Positions 17,995 to 27,280 are shown, counted from the first letter of the stretch. The stretch: DNA of 64,000 nucleotides from Bin76 sp963665765 (GCA_963665765.1 OY762464.1:1612001-1676000); one strand, 5' to 3'. The notes: generated from the sequence alone by a model not told the origin. Made by a program: numbers and translations.

Positions 17995-18426
17995 CTATGG
18001 ATGGCGGATTTGGACGGTGGTCCCCTCCATCTGGCGATCTGATTTGGTGAGACACCAGAATTCGGCGCCGTCGTAGAAGCCGACTGCCACTCCGCTTTCC
18101 ACGGACAGCGATCCGGTGTGAATCTCCACCCAGGACAAGACTCGGGTCAGTCCCCATCCTCGCCGGGGATCGTCGGTGGAAGTAACGCCCGCCGCAAATG
18201 CCTCCTTGAGCAACTGGTCGTCTCTCCCTTCAAATCGGGTTCTCATGGTTTCGGCTATTCCGGGACCCTCGTCGGTCACCGTTGCGGTCGTTCGGCCCGC
18301 GCGGCTTAGCACCGCGAGACGCCCCGCCTGTCGGTGGGAGTGCGCCACCGCGTTGAGCATCAGTTCTTCCACCGGAAGAGACATAGTGCGAGCGAGTTGG
18401 CCGCAGTCGTGAGCCTTCTCCAACAC
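17995..18426 (-). CDS. HATPase domain protein, anti-sigma/serine kinase-like
   Basis: A GHKL-type ATP-binding protein. The N-box VEELMLNAVAHS (about 19-30), G1 box DEGPGIAE (about 52-59) and G2 box RRGWGLTRV (about 88-96) are all present, in the short single-domain form of RsbW/SpoIIAB-type anti-sigma factors. The start is uncertain. GTG 18426 is the first start codon in frame, but the frame is open further upstream (reading ITGFTKEFDAQTLYD) to the end of the preceding gene, so a non-standard start or a frameshift is possible. Its 3' end carries the right copy of the island repeat, so its last residues (HP then stop) may have been altered by the insertion. Confidence 0.7.
   Translation of the reverse strand: MLEKAHDCGQLARTMSLPVEELMLNAVAHSHRQAGRLAVLSRAGRTTATVTDEGPGIAETMRTRFEGRDDQLLKEAFAAGVTSTDDPRRGWGLTRVLSWVEIHTGSLSVESGVAVGFYDGAEFWCLTKSDRQMEGTTVQIRHP
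17999..18024. repeat. 26-bp direct repeat, right copy, in the 3' end of the HATPase gene
   Basis: Identical to 12841-12866 and followed by a degenerate continuation (CTCCAT against TCCACT). It covers the last codons of the HATPase gene, the usual kind of place for integration sites. Confidence 0.85.
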
Positions 18427-18473
18427 GTCATAGAGAGTCTGGGCATCGAATTCTTTCGTAAACCCGGTGATGG

Positions 18474-18854
18474 CTATCTCACTCCTGGGTATATCCGGTG
18501 GGGCAGGGCGTCGGCCATGGCTTCGATCCGGCGGAAAGTTACGTTTGGTGGGAGCGGTTCCAGGGTTTCATCATCGCGGGACATCCACTGAGCGTATTCG
18601 ATTGAGGACCGCCGCCCTATGCAGAAGACGAACATGGGCGCCCAAGACCCGTTCTGCCGGGTGGCGGCTGCATAGACCCACATGGGCATGTTTTCCACGG
18701 TGGCGACGACCGAGATACGCTTCACTCCCTCATACTCCCAGGGCGCCTCGCTGATTTTGAGATAATCACCCAGGAGGCGCTCGGCTTCGGCGCGGGCTTC
18801 CTGTTGGGTCGGATATTCGCCCAAGACGGTTCCCAGGCCGGTGGTGTCAATCAC
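18474..18854 (-). CDS. Hypothetical protein
   Basis: A 126-residue soluble protein that I do not recognise. It opens with a short acidic helix rich in Ala/Glu (about 17-32). A beta-rich central part follows (RISVVATVENMPMWVYAAAT, about 46-65), then a basic C terminus. No signal peptide or membrane segment. It lies directly upstream of the HATPase gene, with which its stop nearly overlaps, so the two may form an operon. If the HATPase protein is an anti-sigma regulator, this could be a partner (inference only). Confidence 0.55.
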   Translation of the reverse strand: MIDTTGLGTVLGEYPTQQEARAEAERLLGDYLKISEAPWEYEGVKRISVVATVENMPMWVYAAATRQNGSWAPMFVFCIGRRSSIEYAQWMSRDDETLEPLPPNVTFRRIEAMADALPHRIYPGVR

Positions 18855-18934
18855 GGGACAAATATTATCCCCGATCAGCTAGACCGGCCTCGGGCAATGG
18901 ATCCGCGCCTGACCGCCGGGAAGGTCTGGCCGAG

Positions 18935-19867
18935 TTATGCTGCCGGGCGGTCGCCTCCGGTTTCTTTGAGGAGTTCTCCGATGGCGGCCACGCTGCCCAG
19001 CACACCGCTCGTGTCGAGGGGCAGGAAGATCTTGGTGGCCTGACCGTTGGCTATGCCCTGGAGCGCCTCCAGATAGCGAATGGCTATCAGGTCGGCAGTG
19101 GGATCGCCCTCGTGAATAGCCGCGAAAACCTTGGTGATGGCCTGCGCTTCACCCTCGGCCACCGTCAGCAGCTTGTAGCGGTCGGCGTCGGCCACGGTCT
19201 TGATAGCCGTCGCCTCTCCTTCGGCTTCCAGGATCTGGCTTTCCCTGATCCCTTCGGCCTTGAGAATGCGGGAACGCTTGTCGCCCTCGGCCTCGGTCAC
19301 CACCGCTCTTCTCTCACGCTCGGCTTTCATCTGACGGTGCATGGACTGAGTCACATCGGCGGGAGGTTCGATCCGTTGGATCTCGACGCGCACCACCCGG
19401 GTTCCCCACTTGTCGGTGGCGTCATCGAGGATCAGACGCAGCTTGGTGTTGATCACCTCCCGGGAGGTGAGCGCGGCATCGAGGTCCAAGTCGCCGACCA
19501 CGTTCCTCAGGTTGGTTTGGGCCAGCTTGGTGACCGCCACTATGAAGCGGCCCACGTTGTACTTCAGCTTCACCGGATCGGTGGCCTCGTAGTAGATGAC
19601 CGCATCCACCGTCACCACCACGTTGTCCTTGGTGATCACCTCTTGGGGAGGAACATCCACCACCTGCTCTCGCATGTCCACCTTGATGATCCGTTTGACG
19701 AAGGGCATCACCCATCTCAGGCCGGAATCAACCGTCTTCTGGTAGCGGCCCAGCATCTCGATCAGCCCCTTTTCGTAGGGTCTGATTACCTTGAGTCCGG
19801 CGGCGGCGAACAAGATCAACACCAGAGCCACCGCCCCGAAAAGTCCAATGACTGCTAAGTCCTCCAT
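18935..19867 (-). CDS. SPFH/band 7 (stomatin-like) membrane protein
   Basis: A 310-residue stomatin-type protein: one N-terminal membrane helix (about 5-27), then the band 7 domain (IRPYEKGLIEMLGRYQ onward), then a long charged coiled-coil (about 185-255) that drives oligomerisation. Such proteins form membrane microdomain scaffolds and are paired with NfeD proteins, as here: the NfeD gene lies 39 bases upstream in the same direction. The ATG at 19867 follows a GGAAGTG-like site. Confidence 0.93.
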   Translation of the reverse strand: MEDLAVIGLFGAVALVLILFAAAGLKVIRPYEKGLIEMLGRYQKTVDSGLRWVMPFVKRIIKVDMREQVVDVPPQEVITKDNVVVTVDAVIYYEATDPVKLKYNVGRFIVAVTKLAQTNLRNVVGDLDLDAALTSREVINTKLRLILDDATDKWGTRVVRVEIQRIEPPADVTQSMHRQMKAERERRAVVTEAEGDKRSRILKAEGIRESQILEAEGEATAIKTVADADRYKLLTVAEGEAQAITKVFAAIHEGDPTADLIAIRYLEALQGIANGQATKIFLPLDTSGVLGSVAAIGELLKETGGDRPAA

Positions 19868-19906
19868 GGGGACACTTCCTTTCTAAAACCGGCCATGTCT
19901 AAGTCT

Positions 19907-20350
19907 TTAGGGGCGGGGAATCACGATCAATTTGGTTCCCTCCACTCCGGTCACCTCTATCGTGCCTCCGGCGGGAATGTTATCCTGCCCGGCTTTCACC
20001 GTCGCCCTCCACTCTTCTCCAAAAATGCGCACCATTCCCTCCCCGCTGACGGGGTCGATTGCCTGGAGGACCAGCCCGGTGGCCCCTACCCAGCGGTTGG
20101 CGCCCACCCGCGGCTGGCCGTCGGAGTCCTGCCTTCTGATGTATCTGTGCAGGATCGCCCAGGACAGAAGAGAAACACCGAAAAACACCAGCCATTGGGC
20201 CAGGACGGACAGACCTATCCAAGAAAGGATGGCCGCCGCCCCTCCCCCGATCACAAAGGGCAACAGGAAGAACCCGGCAGTTAACACCTCCCCGATCCCC
20301 ATGAGGACAGCCAACCCCAGCCAGAGCCATCTCCAAAGCTCGCTGTCCAT
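19907..20350 (-). CDS. NfeD family membrane protein
   Basis: A 147-residue short-form NfeD. There are two or three membrane helices in the first 65 residues, then a small OB-fold beta barrel (GATGLVLQAIDPVSGEGMVR onward). The serine protease domain of long NfeD proteins is absent. It is the first gene of the NfeD-SPFH pair; the OB domain is thought to interact with the SPFH partner. It is divergent from ppdK across a 145-base promoter region. Confidence 0.88.
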   Translation of the reverse strand: MDSELWRWLWLGLAVLMGIGEVLTAGFFLLPFVIGGGAAAILSWIGLSVLAQWLVFFGVSLLSWAILHRYIRRQDSDGQPRVGANRWVGATGLVLQAIDPVSGEGMVRIFGEEWRATVKAGQDNIPAGGTIEVTGVEGTKLIVIPRP

Positions 20351-20495
20351 GATGTCACTCCTTGATGGTTTACACCGCAGACGCGGTTTCCTTCAGGATC
20401 GGCGGCCTCGCCTTGATCGTGGCGCTCGCCGATTCTCAAAGTCTAGGCTTGATCCCATCTTTACAATTCGAAGATGAATTGCCCACCCTGGCGAG
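20351..20495. promoter_or_regulatory. Divergent nfeD/ppdK intergenic region with a small inverted repeat
   Basis: Holds the promoters of both genes. CAATTC (20464-20469) and GAATTG (20476-20481) form a 6-6-6 inverted repeat 15 bases before the ppdK GTG, a possible operator. Nothing else distinct was seen. Confidence 0.3.
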
Positions 20496-23150
20496 GTGAA
20501 AGCCGTGAACCCCGGTAACCAGTACGTTTTTGCTTTTGACGAGGCCGATCCCAAAGACAGTGATCTTTTGGGAGGCAAAGGGGCCGGGTTGGCGCGGATG
20601 ATGGAGATGAAGTTGGCGGTTCCTCCCGGCTTCACGATCACCACCGCGGCTTGTCGCCACTTTCTGGAGCAGGGAGAGGTGCCCCCCGAACTCTGGTCCC
20701 AGGTGGAGGCGGCGCTGGCCAGGGTGGAGGAGCAGACCGGCCGCCAGTTGGGGGCGGAGGGAGGTCCCCCCCTTCTCCTGTCGGCCCGCTCCGGCGCCAA
20801 GACCTCCATGCCGGGGATGATGGACACGGTGCTCAACCTGGGCGCTAATCATGCGGTGGTGTCAGAGTTGACCCGGTGGTCGGGCGACGCTCGCTTTGCC
20901 TGGGACGCTTTTCGGCGACTGATTCAAACCTATGGAGGCGTGGTGTTGGGGGCGGGCCGGGATGATTTCGAAGAGGTGATGACCAGTCTCCGGGAACGCC
21001 GGAACGTGACCGAAGACTCCCGGTTGCCCACCTCCGATTTGGTGGAGGCGGTCCGACGGTTCCGGATGCTCCTGTCCGCCCAGGACTGCGAAGTTCCCGT
21101 CGATCCCATGGAACAGGTGCGAAGTTCGATACGGGCGGTTTTCGAATCCTGGAACTCTCCCAGAGCTCGCAGCTATCGGCGGCTCAACGGCATCCCGCAC
21201 GATCTGGGCACGGCTTGCAACATCCAGATGATGGTCTTCGGCAACCTGGGCGCCGATTCGGGCACCGGAGTGTTCTTTACTCGCGACCCTGCCACCGGAC
21301 AAAAAGAGATGTTCGGGGACTACTTGGTTAACGCACAGGGAGAGGATGTAGTGGCTGGAATTCGCCAGACCTCTCCCATTTCCCATATGGCGGAGACTCA
21401 CCCCGACGCGCACGCGGAACTCAAGGCGGTGGGCGAACTGTTGGAGTCCGCTTACTCGGACATGTGTGACATAGAGTTCACTATCGAGAAGGGAAAGCTG
21501 TGGATACTGCAAACCCGGGTCGGGAAACGCTCGGCCGCCGCGGCTGTGAGGGCGGCGGTCGAGATGGTGGAAGAGGGCCTCATCGACCGTGAAACCGCCC
21601 TGATGCGGGTGGAACCCACCCAGTTGGAGCAGTTGCTGGTGCCGGGCATCAACGAAAAGATGTCTCCACCGCCGGCTTTCTTCGGATTGGAGGCCTCGCC
21701 GGGAGCGGCGGTGGGCAAGGCCGTTTTTGATGTTGCCCGGGCAGTGGAGTGGGCTGCCGAGGGGACACCGGTGATCTTGGTGCGCTGGGAGACCACTCCC
21801 GATGACATAGACGGTCTGTTCGCTTCGGAGGGAATTCTCACCAGCCATGGTGGGAAGACCAGCCATGCGGCGGTAGTGGCCCGCGCCATGGGAACACCTG
21901 CCGTGACGGGGGCTTCTGAAATAGTCATAGACGCCGATGAGGGATTTTTCACCGCGCCGGGCGGTTTGATGGTCCGGGAAGGGGAATCTATTTCCATTGA
22001 CGGCACCACGGGGCGGGTGTTCATCGAAGAGGTCGAATTGGTGGCCCCGGCTCCTCCGGCAGAGTTGACCACTCTATTGGAGTGGGCCGACCAGACTCGT
22101 CGTTTGGGTATCTGGGCCAATGCCGACACCGGCAAAGATGCCGCCCGGGCCGCCGAGTTGGGCGCCGAAGGCATCGGCTTGGCCCGCACCGAGCACATGT
22201 TCATGGGCGACCGTCTGCCGGTGGTGCGTCGGATCATCATGGATGAGGGCCGGAGGAAATCCCTGGCACAGTTGGAACAGTTGCAGGCTGACGATTTCAC
22301 GGCCCTGCTTCGGGCGATGGACGGCCAGCCGGTGGTGGTCCGTCTGCTGGATCCCCCCCTGCATGAGTTCCTTCCCGACCGGTGGGACCTGCGGGATCAA
22401 TACGATGAGTTGAAGGAGCGGGGAGAGTCCACCGCCGAGGTGGAGAGGATGATCGGCGTGGTCCGCAGTTGGGAGGAGACCAACCCCATGCTCGGGCTGC
22501 GGGGCGTTCGTCTCGGCCTGATCCGCCCTTCGCTCTACCGTGTGCAGATCCGAGCGGCTCTGCAGGCCATCCGGCGTCGTCTGGAAGAAGGAGGAGACCC
22601 GCATCTGGAGATAATGGTCCCCTTGGTGGCCGATCCCGCCGAGATGGAGCGGGTGGCGGTGATGCTTGCCGAGGAGCAGGCCGCGTTCGGGGTGGATCGT
22701 AAAGTGAAGTTGGGCAACATGGTGGAGATACCCCGCGCCGCTCTTTTGGCCGGCGAACTGGCTCGCATCTCGGAGTTTTTCTCGTTCGGGACCAACGATC
22801 TCACTCAAACCACCTTCGGCCTGAGTCGTGACGACGCCGAGGTGCGCTTTCTCAACACCTACCTGGCAGACGGGGTGCTGGCCCGCAATCCTTTCCAGTC
22901 ACTGGACGAACAAGGTGTGGGCCGGCTGGTGAGGTGGGCCACCGAACAGGGAAGAAAGGCTCGCCCGGACCTGTGGGTGGGCCTGTGCGGGGAGCACGGA
23001 GGCGACCCGGACAGCATCGACTTCTGTCACCGGGCGGGCCTCGATTACGTGTCGATGAGCCCACCTCGTATCCCGGGCGCTCGACTGGCCGCTGCCCAGG
23101 CGGCTATCCGTCACGGATCCGGTTCGACTGCGGGACCTGAGCATGGCTGA
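20496..23150 (+). CDS. ppdK: Pyruvate, phosphate dikinase
   Basis: Reversibly converts pyruvate, ATP and phosphate to phosphoenolpyruvate, AMP and diphosphate. The 884-residue length is standard. The N-terminal nucleotide-binding domain (LGGKGAGLARM near 24-34) is followed by the swivelling phosphohistidine domain with H457 in GGKTSHAAVVAR. The C-terminal TIM barrel has acid/base C831 in GLCGEHGGDP. The start is GTG after GGCGAG. It provides gluconeogenic PEP or PPi-linked glycolysis. The stop overlaps the next gene by eight bases. Confidence 0.97.
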   Translation: MKAVNPGNQYVFAFDEADPKDSDLLGGKGAGLARMMEMKLAVPPGFTITTAACRHFLEQGEVPPELWSQVEAALARVEEQTGRQLGAEGGPPLLLSARSGAKTSMPGMMDTVLNLGANHAVVSELTRWSGDARFAWDAFRRLIQTYGGVVLGAGRDDFEEVMTSLRERRNVTEDSRLPTSDLVEAVRRFRMLLSAQDCEVPVDPMEQVRSSIRAVFESWNSPRARSYRRLNGIPHDLGTACNIQMMVFGNLGADSGTGVFFTRDPATGQKEMFGDYLVNAQGEDVVAGIRQTSPISHMAETHPDAHAELKAVGELLESAYSDMCDIEFTIEKGKLWILQTRVGKRSAAAAVRAAVEMVEEGLIDRETALMRVEPTQLEQLLVPGINEKMSPPPAFFGLEASPGAAVGKAVFDVARAVEWAAEGTPVILVRWETTPDDIDGLFASEGILTSHGGKTSHAAVVARAMGTPAVTGASEIVIDADEGFFTAPGGLMVREGESISIDGTTGRVFIEEVELVAPAPPAELTTLLEWADQTRRLGIWANADTGKDAARAAELGAEGIGLARTEHMFMGDRLPVVRRIIMDEGRRKSLAQLEQLQADDFTALLRAMDGQPVVVRLLDPPLHEFLPDRWDLRDQYDELKERGESTAEVERMIGVVRSWEETNPMLGLRGVRLGLIRPSLYRVQIRAALQAIRRRLEEGGDPHLEIMVPLVADPAEMERVAVMLAEEQAAFGVDRKVKLGNMVEIPRAALLAGELARISEFFSFGTNDLTQTTFGLSRDDAEVRFLNTYLADGVLARNPFQSLDEQGVGRLVRWATEQGRKARPDLWVGLCGEHGGDPDSIDFCHRAGLDYVSMSPPRIPGARLAAAQAAIRHGSGSTAGPEHG

Positions 23151-23586
23151 AGTCAGGCTCACTCCCGGAGGGACGCCCCAGACGGTTCTGCCCGACCTGC
23201 CTTCCGATGTCGTGGCGGCGTTGGCCTCGGCCGGCGCCGATCGCCACAAGTTGGTGCAGGTGGCGTCAGGCCACCCGGAGTTGCCGGAAGTGTGGGCCGC
23301 TTTGGGACAGCTTTGCGAATCGGCGGCGAACACTTTGGCAGATCGCGTGGAGTCCTACGCCTATTACCGGATCGGCTACCACCGAGGTCTCGACGCCCTG
23401 AGACAGAACGGCTGGCGGGGGTCGGGATACGTTCGCTGGTCGTATCCCTCCAACCGCGGATTCCTGGCCAGTCTGGACGGATTGAGGCGAATGGCCGAGG
23501 CGATCGGAGAAGAAGCCGAATCGGCCAGATGTGCGGACTTCCTGGCGATGCTCGACCCCTCATATCGAACCCGATCGGGATCTTAG
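23143..23586 (+). CDS. DUF3151 family protein
   Basis: A 147-residue actinobacterial protein of unknown function. The signature YAYYRIGYHRGLDALRQNGW (about 67-86), the SNRGFLASL motif and a small C-terminal helix are typical of DUF3151. It overlaps the ppdK stop by eight bases, so the two are translationally coupled. A link to PPDK function is unproven. Soluble, with no metal-binding motif apparent. Confidence 0.85.
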   Translation: MAEVRLTPGGTPQTVLPDLPSDVVAALASAGADRHKLVQVASGHPELPEVWAALGQLCESAANTLADRVESYAYYRIGYHRGLDALRQNGWRGSGYVRWSYPSNRGFLASLDGLRRMAEAIGEEAESARCADFLAMLDPSYRTRSGS

Positions 23587-23745
23587 GTGGACTTCCCATA
23601 GCTGATTGGTCGATTGGAAAGTGCCCCCTGGTCTTGGTCGCTTTCCGGAGTCGATAGGGGACGCTTTCCCCCGGATTGGTGGGGTACCCGACTTTGCGAA
23701 GCTGTGGCGGCAACCAAACCGGGTCGAGCGACGCATGAAACGATG

Positions 23746-25404
23746 TCAGCCCGAGTCCACCCACTCTCGGACCACGGAACGGAGGGTGCTCAATGCAACC
23801 GCCCCGTTGCCGAGGACGGTTTGGTGGAAGCTCCTGATGTCGAAAGCAGCACCTAGCCGCGCTTGGGCTTCGGCGCGCAGCGATTCGATCTCAATGCGTC
23901 CGAGCATGTAGGAGAGGGCTTGGCCGGGGCAGGCGATGTATCGGTCGATTTCCTCGGTGATTTCGTGGAGGGACATGGGCGAATGGTCGGCCAAGAACCC
24001 GATGGCCCGGCGGCGCGACCATCCCAGGGCGTGGATGCCGGTGTCCACCACCAGCCGCCCGGCCCGCAGGGAGTCGGCGGTGAGCATCCCGACCCGCTCC
24101 CAGTCGTCGGCGTACAGGCCCATCTCATCGGAGAGGCGCTCGCTGTACAGACCCCATCCTTCACCGAAGGCCGGCAGGTAGGAGTGGCGGTGGATGTTGT
24201 GGATCTTGGTGTTCTCGATGGCCAGGGCGATCTGCAGGTGGTGGCCCGGTATGCCCTCGTGGTAGGCCACGGCGGGGACCTGGAATCTGGTCCAGGCAGT
24301 CGGGTCGGCGACGTTGAAGAAGAAACGGCCGGGTCTGGTGCCGTCGGCGGTGGGCGGGTAGTAATAGGCCATAGCTCCCAGGTCAATGGGGTCGGCCAGG
24401 CAGGGCGCCTTGGGGAGGGGGTCGAACCATTCTCCCATCGCCGCGGCGGCCTTGTCGAGGCAGCCGACCGCGTCTTTCACCAGATCCTCCGCTCGGGCGT
24501 ACCGGAGTTGCGGATCGTCGCGTAGGCGGCTGTATATGTCGGTGACTTCGAGGGTGTCAAGCATTGGTCCGGCGATGCGCCGGTACTCTTCCTCCAGCAT
24601 CCCGACCCTCTCCAAGCCGATCCGGTGGATCGCCTCGGGGTCCAAATCCAGGGTCGTGTGGCCCCTGACCATGTCTCGGTACACCGCCTCACCGCCGGGG
24701 AGATGGCATAGCCCGCCCCGGCTATCGGGACGTCCGGCGGGCAGTGTCACCTCGTGCAGTGTCTCTTGGAAGCGGGCCAGGCCGGGACGCACAGCGGTTT
24801 CGATCGCTTCCAGCAGCGATGCCCGCCACCGGTTGGCCTCAACCGGGCCGAGTTGGGCGGGAGCGGGCTGGGTGGCGATCGGGTCGTCCGACGGTGGCCG
24901 GGTGAGGATCCGGTCGAGCTTCCCGATGGTCTGGCGCACGTGGCGGATGAGGGGCGCCACCTCGGTGGCGGCGCCTTCCTCCAGCCGGTCCTCCAGCTGG
25001 TCGATCATCGCCGGGAAGCGACTCAGCTTGTCCAGATACCGGCGGCCGTGGTCGGCGGTGACCAGCGGCTGAAGGTGAAGCGCCGGGAGCAGCGAGCTCA
25101 GCAGCCCGGTCTGAAAGTTGGCTGCCTGCAGTTGCGGCCACCAGACCGAGACGGTGGCATCCATAAAGGCGATTGCGGCCACTGTCTCGGCGAGGATCCG
25201 GTCGGAGGCATCTTCGCTGGTGATCCGGGTGGCACGGCGGGCGAACCCGAGGGAAGTTTTCCGAGAAAACGACAGTCCTTCGGCCGAGAGATCGTCCCAC
25301 CGCTCCAAGCGGCTCAACTCGCCTCGGGCCAGGTTGGCGAAGTGGCGGTGTTCGAGCTGGAACTCCCAGTACTGGTCGGCCAGCGTTGCCGCGGTGGAGG
25401 TCAC
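23746..25404 (-). CDS. DUF885 family metallopeptidase-like protein
   Basis: A 552-residue helical protein with the DUF885 hallmark YHEGIPGHHLQ (about residues 372-382), an HExxxH-like zinc site. A second conserved block, FGEGWGLYSERL, lies about 30 residues later and supplies the glutamate ligand. There is no signal peptide, so it is probably a cytoplasmic peptidase or dipeptidase. It converges on the DUF3151 gene across about 160 bases in which no clear terminator was found. The C terminus (LRSVVREWVDSG) is normal for the family. The substrate is unknown. Confidence 0.85.
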   Translation of the reverse strand: MTSTAATLADQYWEFQLEHRHFANLARGELSRLERWDDLSAEGLSFSRKTSLGFARRATRITSEDASDRILAETVAAIAFMDATVSVWWPQLQAANFQTGLLSSLLPALHLQPLVTADHGRRYLDKLSRFPAMIDQLEDRLEEGAATEVAPLIRHVRQTIGKLDRILTRPPSDDPIATQPAPAQLGPVEANRWRASLLEAIETAVRPGLARFQETLHEVTLPAGRPDSRGGLCHLPGGEAVYRDMVRGHTTLDLDPEAIHRIGLERVGMLEEEYRRIAGPMLDTLEVTDIYSRLRDDPQLRYARAEDLVKDAVGCLDKAAAAMGEWFDPLPKAPCLADPIDLGAMAYYYPPTADGTRPGRFFFNVADPTAWTRFQVPAVAYHEGIPGHHLQIALAIENTKIHNIHRHSYLPAFGEGWGLYSERLSDEMGLYADDWERVGMLTADSLRAGRLVVDTGIHALGWSRRRAIGFLADHSPMSLHEITEEIDRYIACPGQALSYMLGRIEIESLRAEAQARLGAAFDIRSFHQTVLGNGAVALSTLRSVVREWVDSG

Positions 25405-25724
25405 TGGCTGAACGGGTCAGGATGAAGGATATCGTCGACGGGTTTGCGACCTCCGAACCGCGCCGGGCCGGCGTTGGCCCCGATCCCATCGGAAGACATG
25501 TTGCCGGAGGTCACGGCAGGGACTTCCCTCCAGGGGGATCAGACCGGATGACTCCCCGGGACGCAACCCGTCCGGAGATAAAGGCACCGCTAAATCGCTC
25601 TGGGCGGAAGACCACGGCATCCCCCTTTCTCCACCTGTCGAACCGGGCATTCCGGCGAGTTGCCCGGCCTTGGACAAGACAGAGCAGGCTGGCAGCTCGT
25701 TCGGTGGTTGTAGCATAGTGCCCG
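25405..25724. other. 320-base intergenic region between divergent genes
   Basis: No gene is supported here: the open frames are short and lack any recognisable protein. It contains a nested hairpin (CCGGA 25544-25548 with TCCGG 25571-25575, and an inner GGG/CCC). A TAGCAT box at 25711-25716 stands 8 bases before the nitroreductase GTG, suggesting a leaderless start. No riboswitch consensus was recognised. Confidence 0.5.
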
Positions 25725-26297
25725 GTGACCGAAAGCGTAGCCGATACGAGTAGCAGCCCGGCAGAAACCGTGTTCGAAGCCATGCGTCTTCGCCGGATGC
25801 ACCGCGTCTTCACTTCCGAACCTCCGGGCGCCGATGTCCTTGATCGAATTGTCTACGCGGCCAGCCGAGCCCAGGTAGCCCGCCCGGGTATCCGGCATCT
25901 TATTGTCGTCACCGACCCGCGGCTGGTACGGACGGTGCGGCATGCCTGTCCGGGTTTCGTGAACAACGCACCGGCGGTCATCGTTATCTGCAGCGACCTC
26001 CACAAGGCTGCGGAAGTCATGGGGCCCCGAGGAGTTGAGGTCGTCACACGGCTCGACTCCGGCGCGGCGGCCGGCTACATTACTATTGCCGCTCCCACAC
26101 TCGGGATCGGAGTATGCAAGGTCACGAGTTGGACCGAGGAGGTGGTCCAAGCCATCTTTGACCTTCCCGATCACATAAGGCCGGAAGTCCTGATGGCGAT
26201 CGGGTTTCCCGTAGCGAATCACCCCAGACCCGTCAAGGGTTTCCACCCCACTGTCCACCACGACCTCTTCGGGCAGGATTGGAGCGATGGACGGTGA
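25725..26297 (+). CDS. Nitroreductase family protein
   Basis: A 190-residue FMN-dependent oxidoreductase. The opening FEAMRLRRMHRVFTSEP is the usual MRxRRSxRxF FMN-phosphate-binding start of the family (about 15-31). The later segment LGIGVCKVTSWTEEVVQAIFDLP and the final GFP....P match short nitroreductases. The substrate cannot be inferred; relatives act on nitroaromatics, dehalogenations or cofactor lactone chemistry. Initiation is at GTG, probably leaderless. It overlaps the next gene by four bases. Confidence 0.85.
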   Translation: MTESVADTSSSPAETVFEAMRLRRMHRVFTSEPPGADVLDRIVYAASRAQVARPGIRHLIVVTDPRLVRTVRHACPGFVNNAPAVIVICSDLHKAAEVMGPRGVEVVTRLDSGAAAGYITIAAPTLGIGVCKVTSWTEEVVQAIFDLPDHIRPEVLMAIGFPVANHPRPVKGFHPTVHHDLFGQDWSDGR

Positions 26298-26605
26298 GCG
26301 AAGCCAATCACGACGATCCTCTCTTCGACTTTATCCTCTACCTGGTCACTTCCGCCCGGGTCAGCCTTGACGAGAGGGCGATATACGGTTCGTTCCGGCT
26401 TATCGAAGGCGCTAGCCGGCTCATCGAAGCGGCGGAGGAGATACCGGGGTTGAAGGTAGACGACTTCCTTCGGGCCAAGCGGAACTCCATCGACCGGAAC
26501 AAGGCGAGGATGATGCTGGACAAGGATGGCTACCGGGCGTGGCTTACGGATCTGGCGACCGGGTTGGCGTCCGAATCCGTGAAGCGAAGTATGGGAGAAA
26601 GCTGA
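26294..26605 (+). CDS. DUF6092-like small protein
   Basis: A 103-residue helical protein. The pattern FDFILYLVTSARVSLDE (about 9-25), then GSFRLIEGASRLIEAA and a basic C-terminal helix, matches what I remember of DUF6092 from actinobacteria. GTG 26294 overlaps the nitroreductase stop (GTGA), which makes it the preferred start over an upstream TTG. Coupling to the nitroreductase suggests a shared role, function unknown. Confidence 0.7.
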   Translation: MSEANHDDPLFDFILYLVTSARVSLDERAIYGSFRLIEGASRLIEAAEEIPGLKVDDFLRAKRNSIDRNKARMMLDKDGYRAWLTDLATGLASESVKRSMGES

Positions 26606-26720
26606 CAACGGGTGGTGGTTGATCGTCCCCCGGGGGCGGTGCCTTACGCCGGATTCCGATGGACACTCCCAACCCAAAACAGTGGATTACCCACCCACAC
26701 CTTGGAATAGTCCGTCTAGG

Positions 26721-27203
26721 TCACGACAGATCGCACCAATGCGGGCCGGCGATCCGGTCGAGGTCGGTTAGCGGGATGGGGAACACGGTGGTGGGGGTGC
26801 CGGCCGCGGCCCACACCCGATCATGACGTCGCAGCGCCTGATCGGCGAACACCCTCAGCGGGTGGGCGTGACCGAAAGGTGGCGTCCCCCCGGCCGCGAA
26901 CCCGGTGGCTTTCTTCACCCGGTTCAGCGATGCACGGCGGGCTCTCTTGCCTCCGGCCGCATCGGCCAGCCTGTCCGGGATCAGTCTCCGATCACCGGGC
27001 ACCAGGGCCAGGACCTCCTCGCCATCCACTTCGAACACCAGAGACTTGACTATCTGGCTCGGCCGGCATCCCACCGCCCGAGCGGCATCGATAGCTGTTT
27101 TGGTTCCCGCAGGGAAGGTTCGGATGTCTCTTGCAAACTTGACCTCCCCGCACCGCTCCAGCCACCGGCGGGTGGCCGAAGGCAGTCTGCTTTGATCTGA
27201 CAC
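26721..27203 (-). CDS. YbaK/EbsC-type aminoacyl-tRNA editing protein
   Basis: A 160-residue YbaK/ProX-domain protein that hydrolyses mischarged tRNAs in trans. The catalytic lysine is probably in SQIVKSLVFEVDGEEVLALVPG (about 47-68). The GGTPPFGHAHPLRVFAD block (about 107-123) is the conserved substrate pocket. A GGAGG ribosome site three bases upstream supports GTG 27203 rather than the longer frame to 27278. It is divergent from the PPOX gene across 77 bases. The specificity (Cys-tRNAPro, Ala-tRNAPro or another) is not predictable. Confidence 0.88.
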   Translation of the reverse strand: MSDQSRLPSATRRWLERCGEVKFARDIRTFPAGTKTAIDAARAVGCRPSQIVKSLVFEVDGEEVLALVPGDRRLIPDRLADAAGGKRARRASLNRVKKATGFAAGGTPPFGHAHPLRVFADQALRRHDRVWAAAGTPTTVFPIPLTDLDRIAGPHWCDLS

Positions 27204-27280
27204 GCCTCCATACCTTATCGAGCCGGCCGGGGGTATTCTCGGAGGCACTCTGTGCCCGGACCGATTGAAAAGGAGCACCC

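Noticed and set aside
25544..25575. Nested hairpin as a riboswitch
   Set aside because: No conserved riboswitch core recognised and no gene context pointing to a ligand.
26626..26645. CCCCCGGGGG palindrome between convergent genes as a terminator
   Set aside because: Too short, with no loop; likely chance in high-GC DNA.
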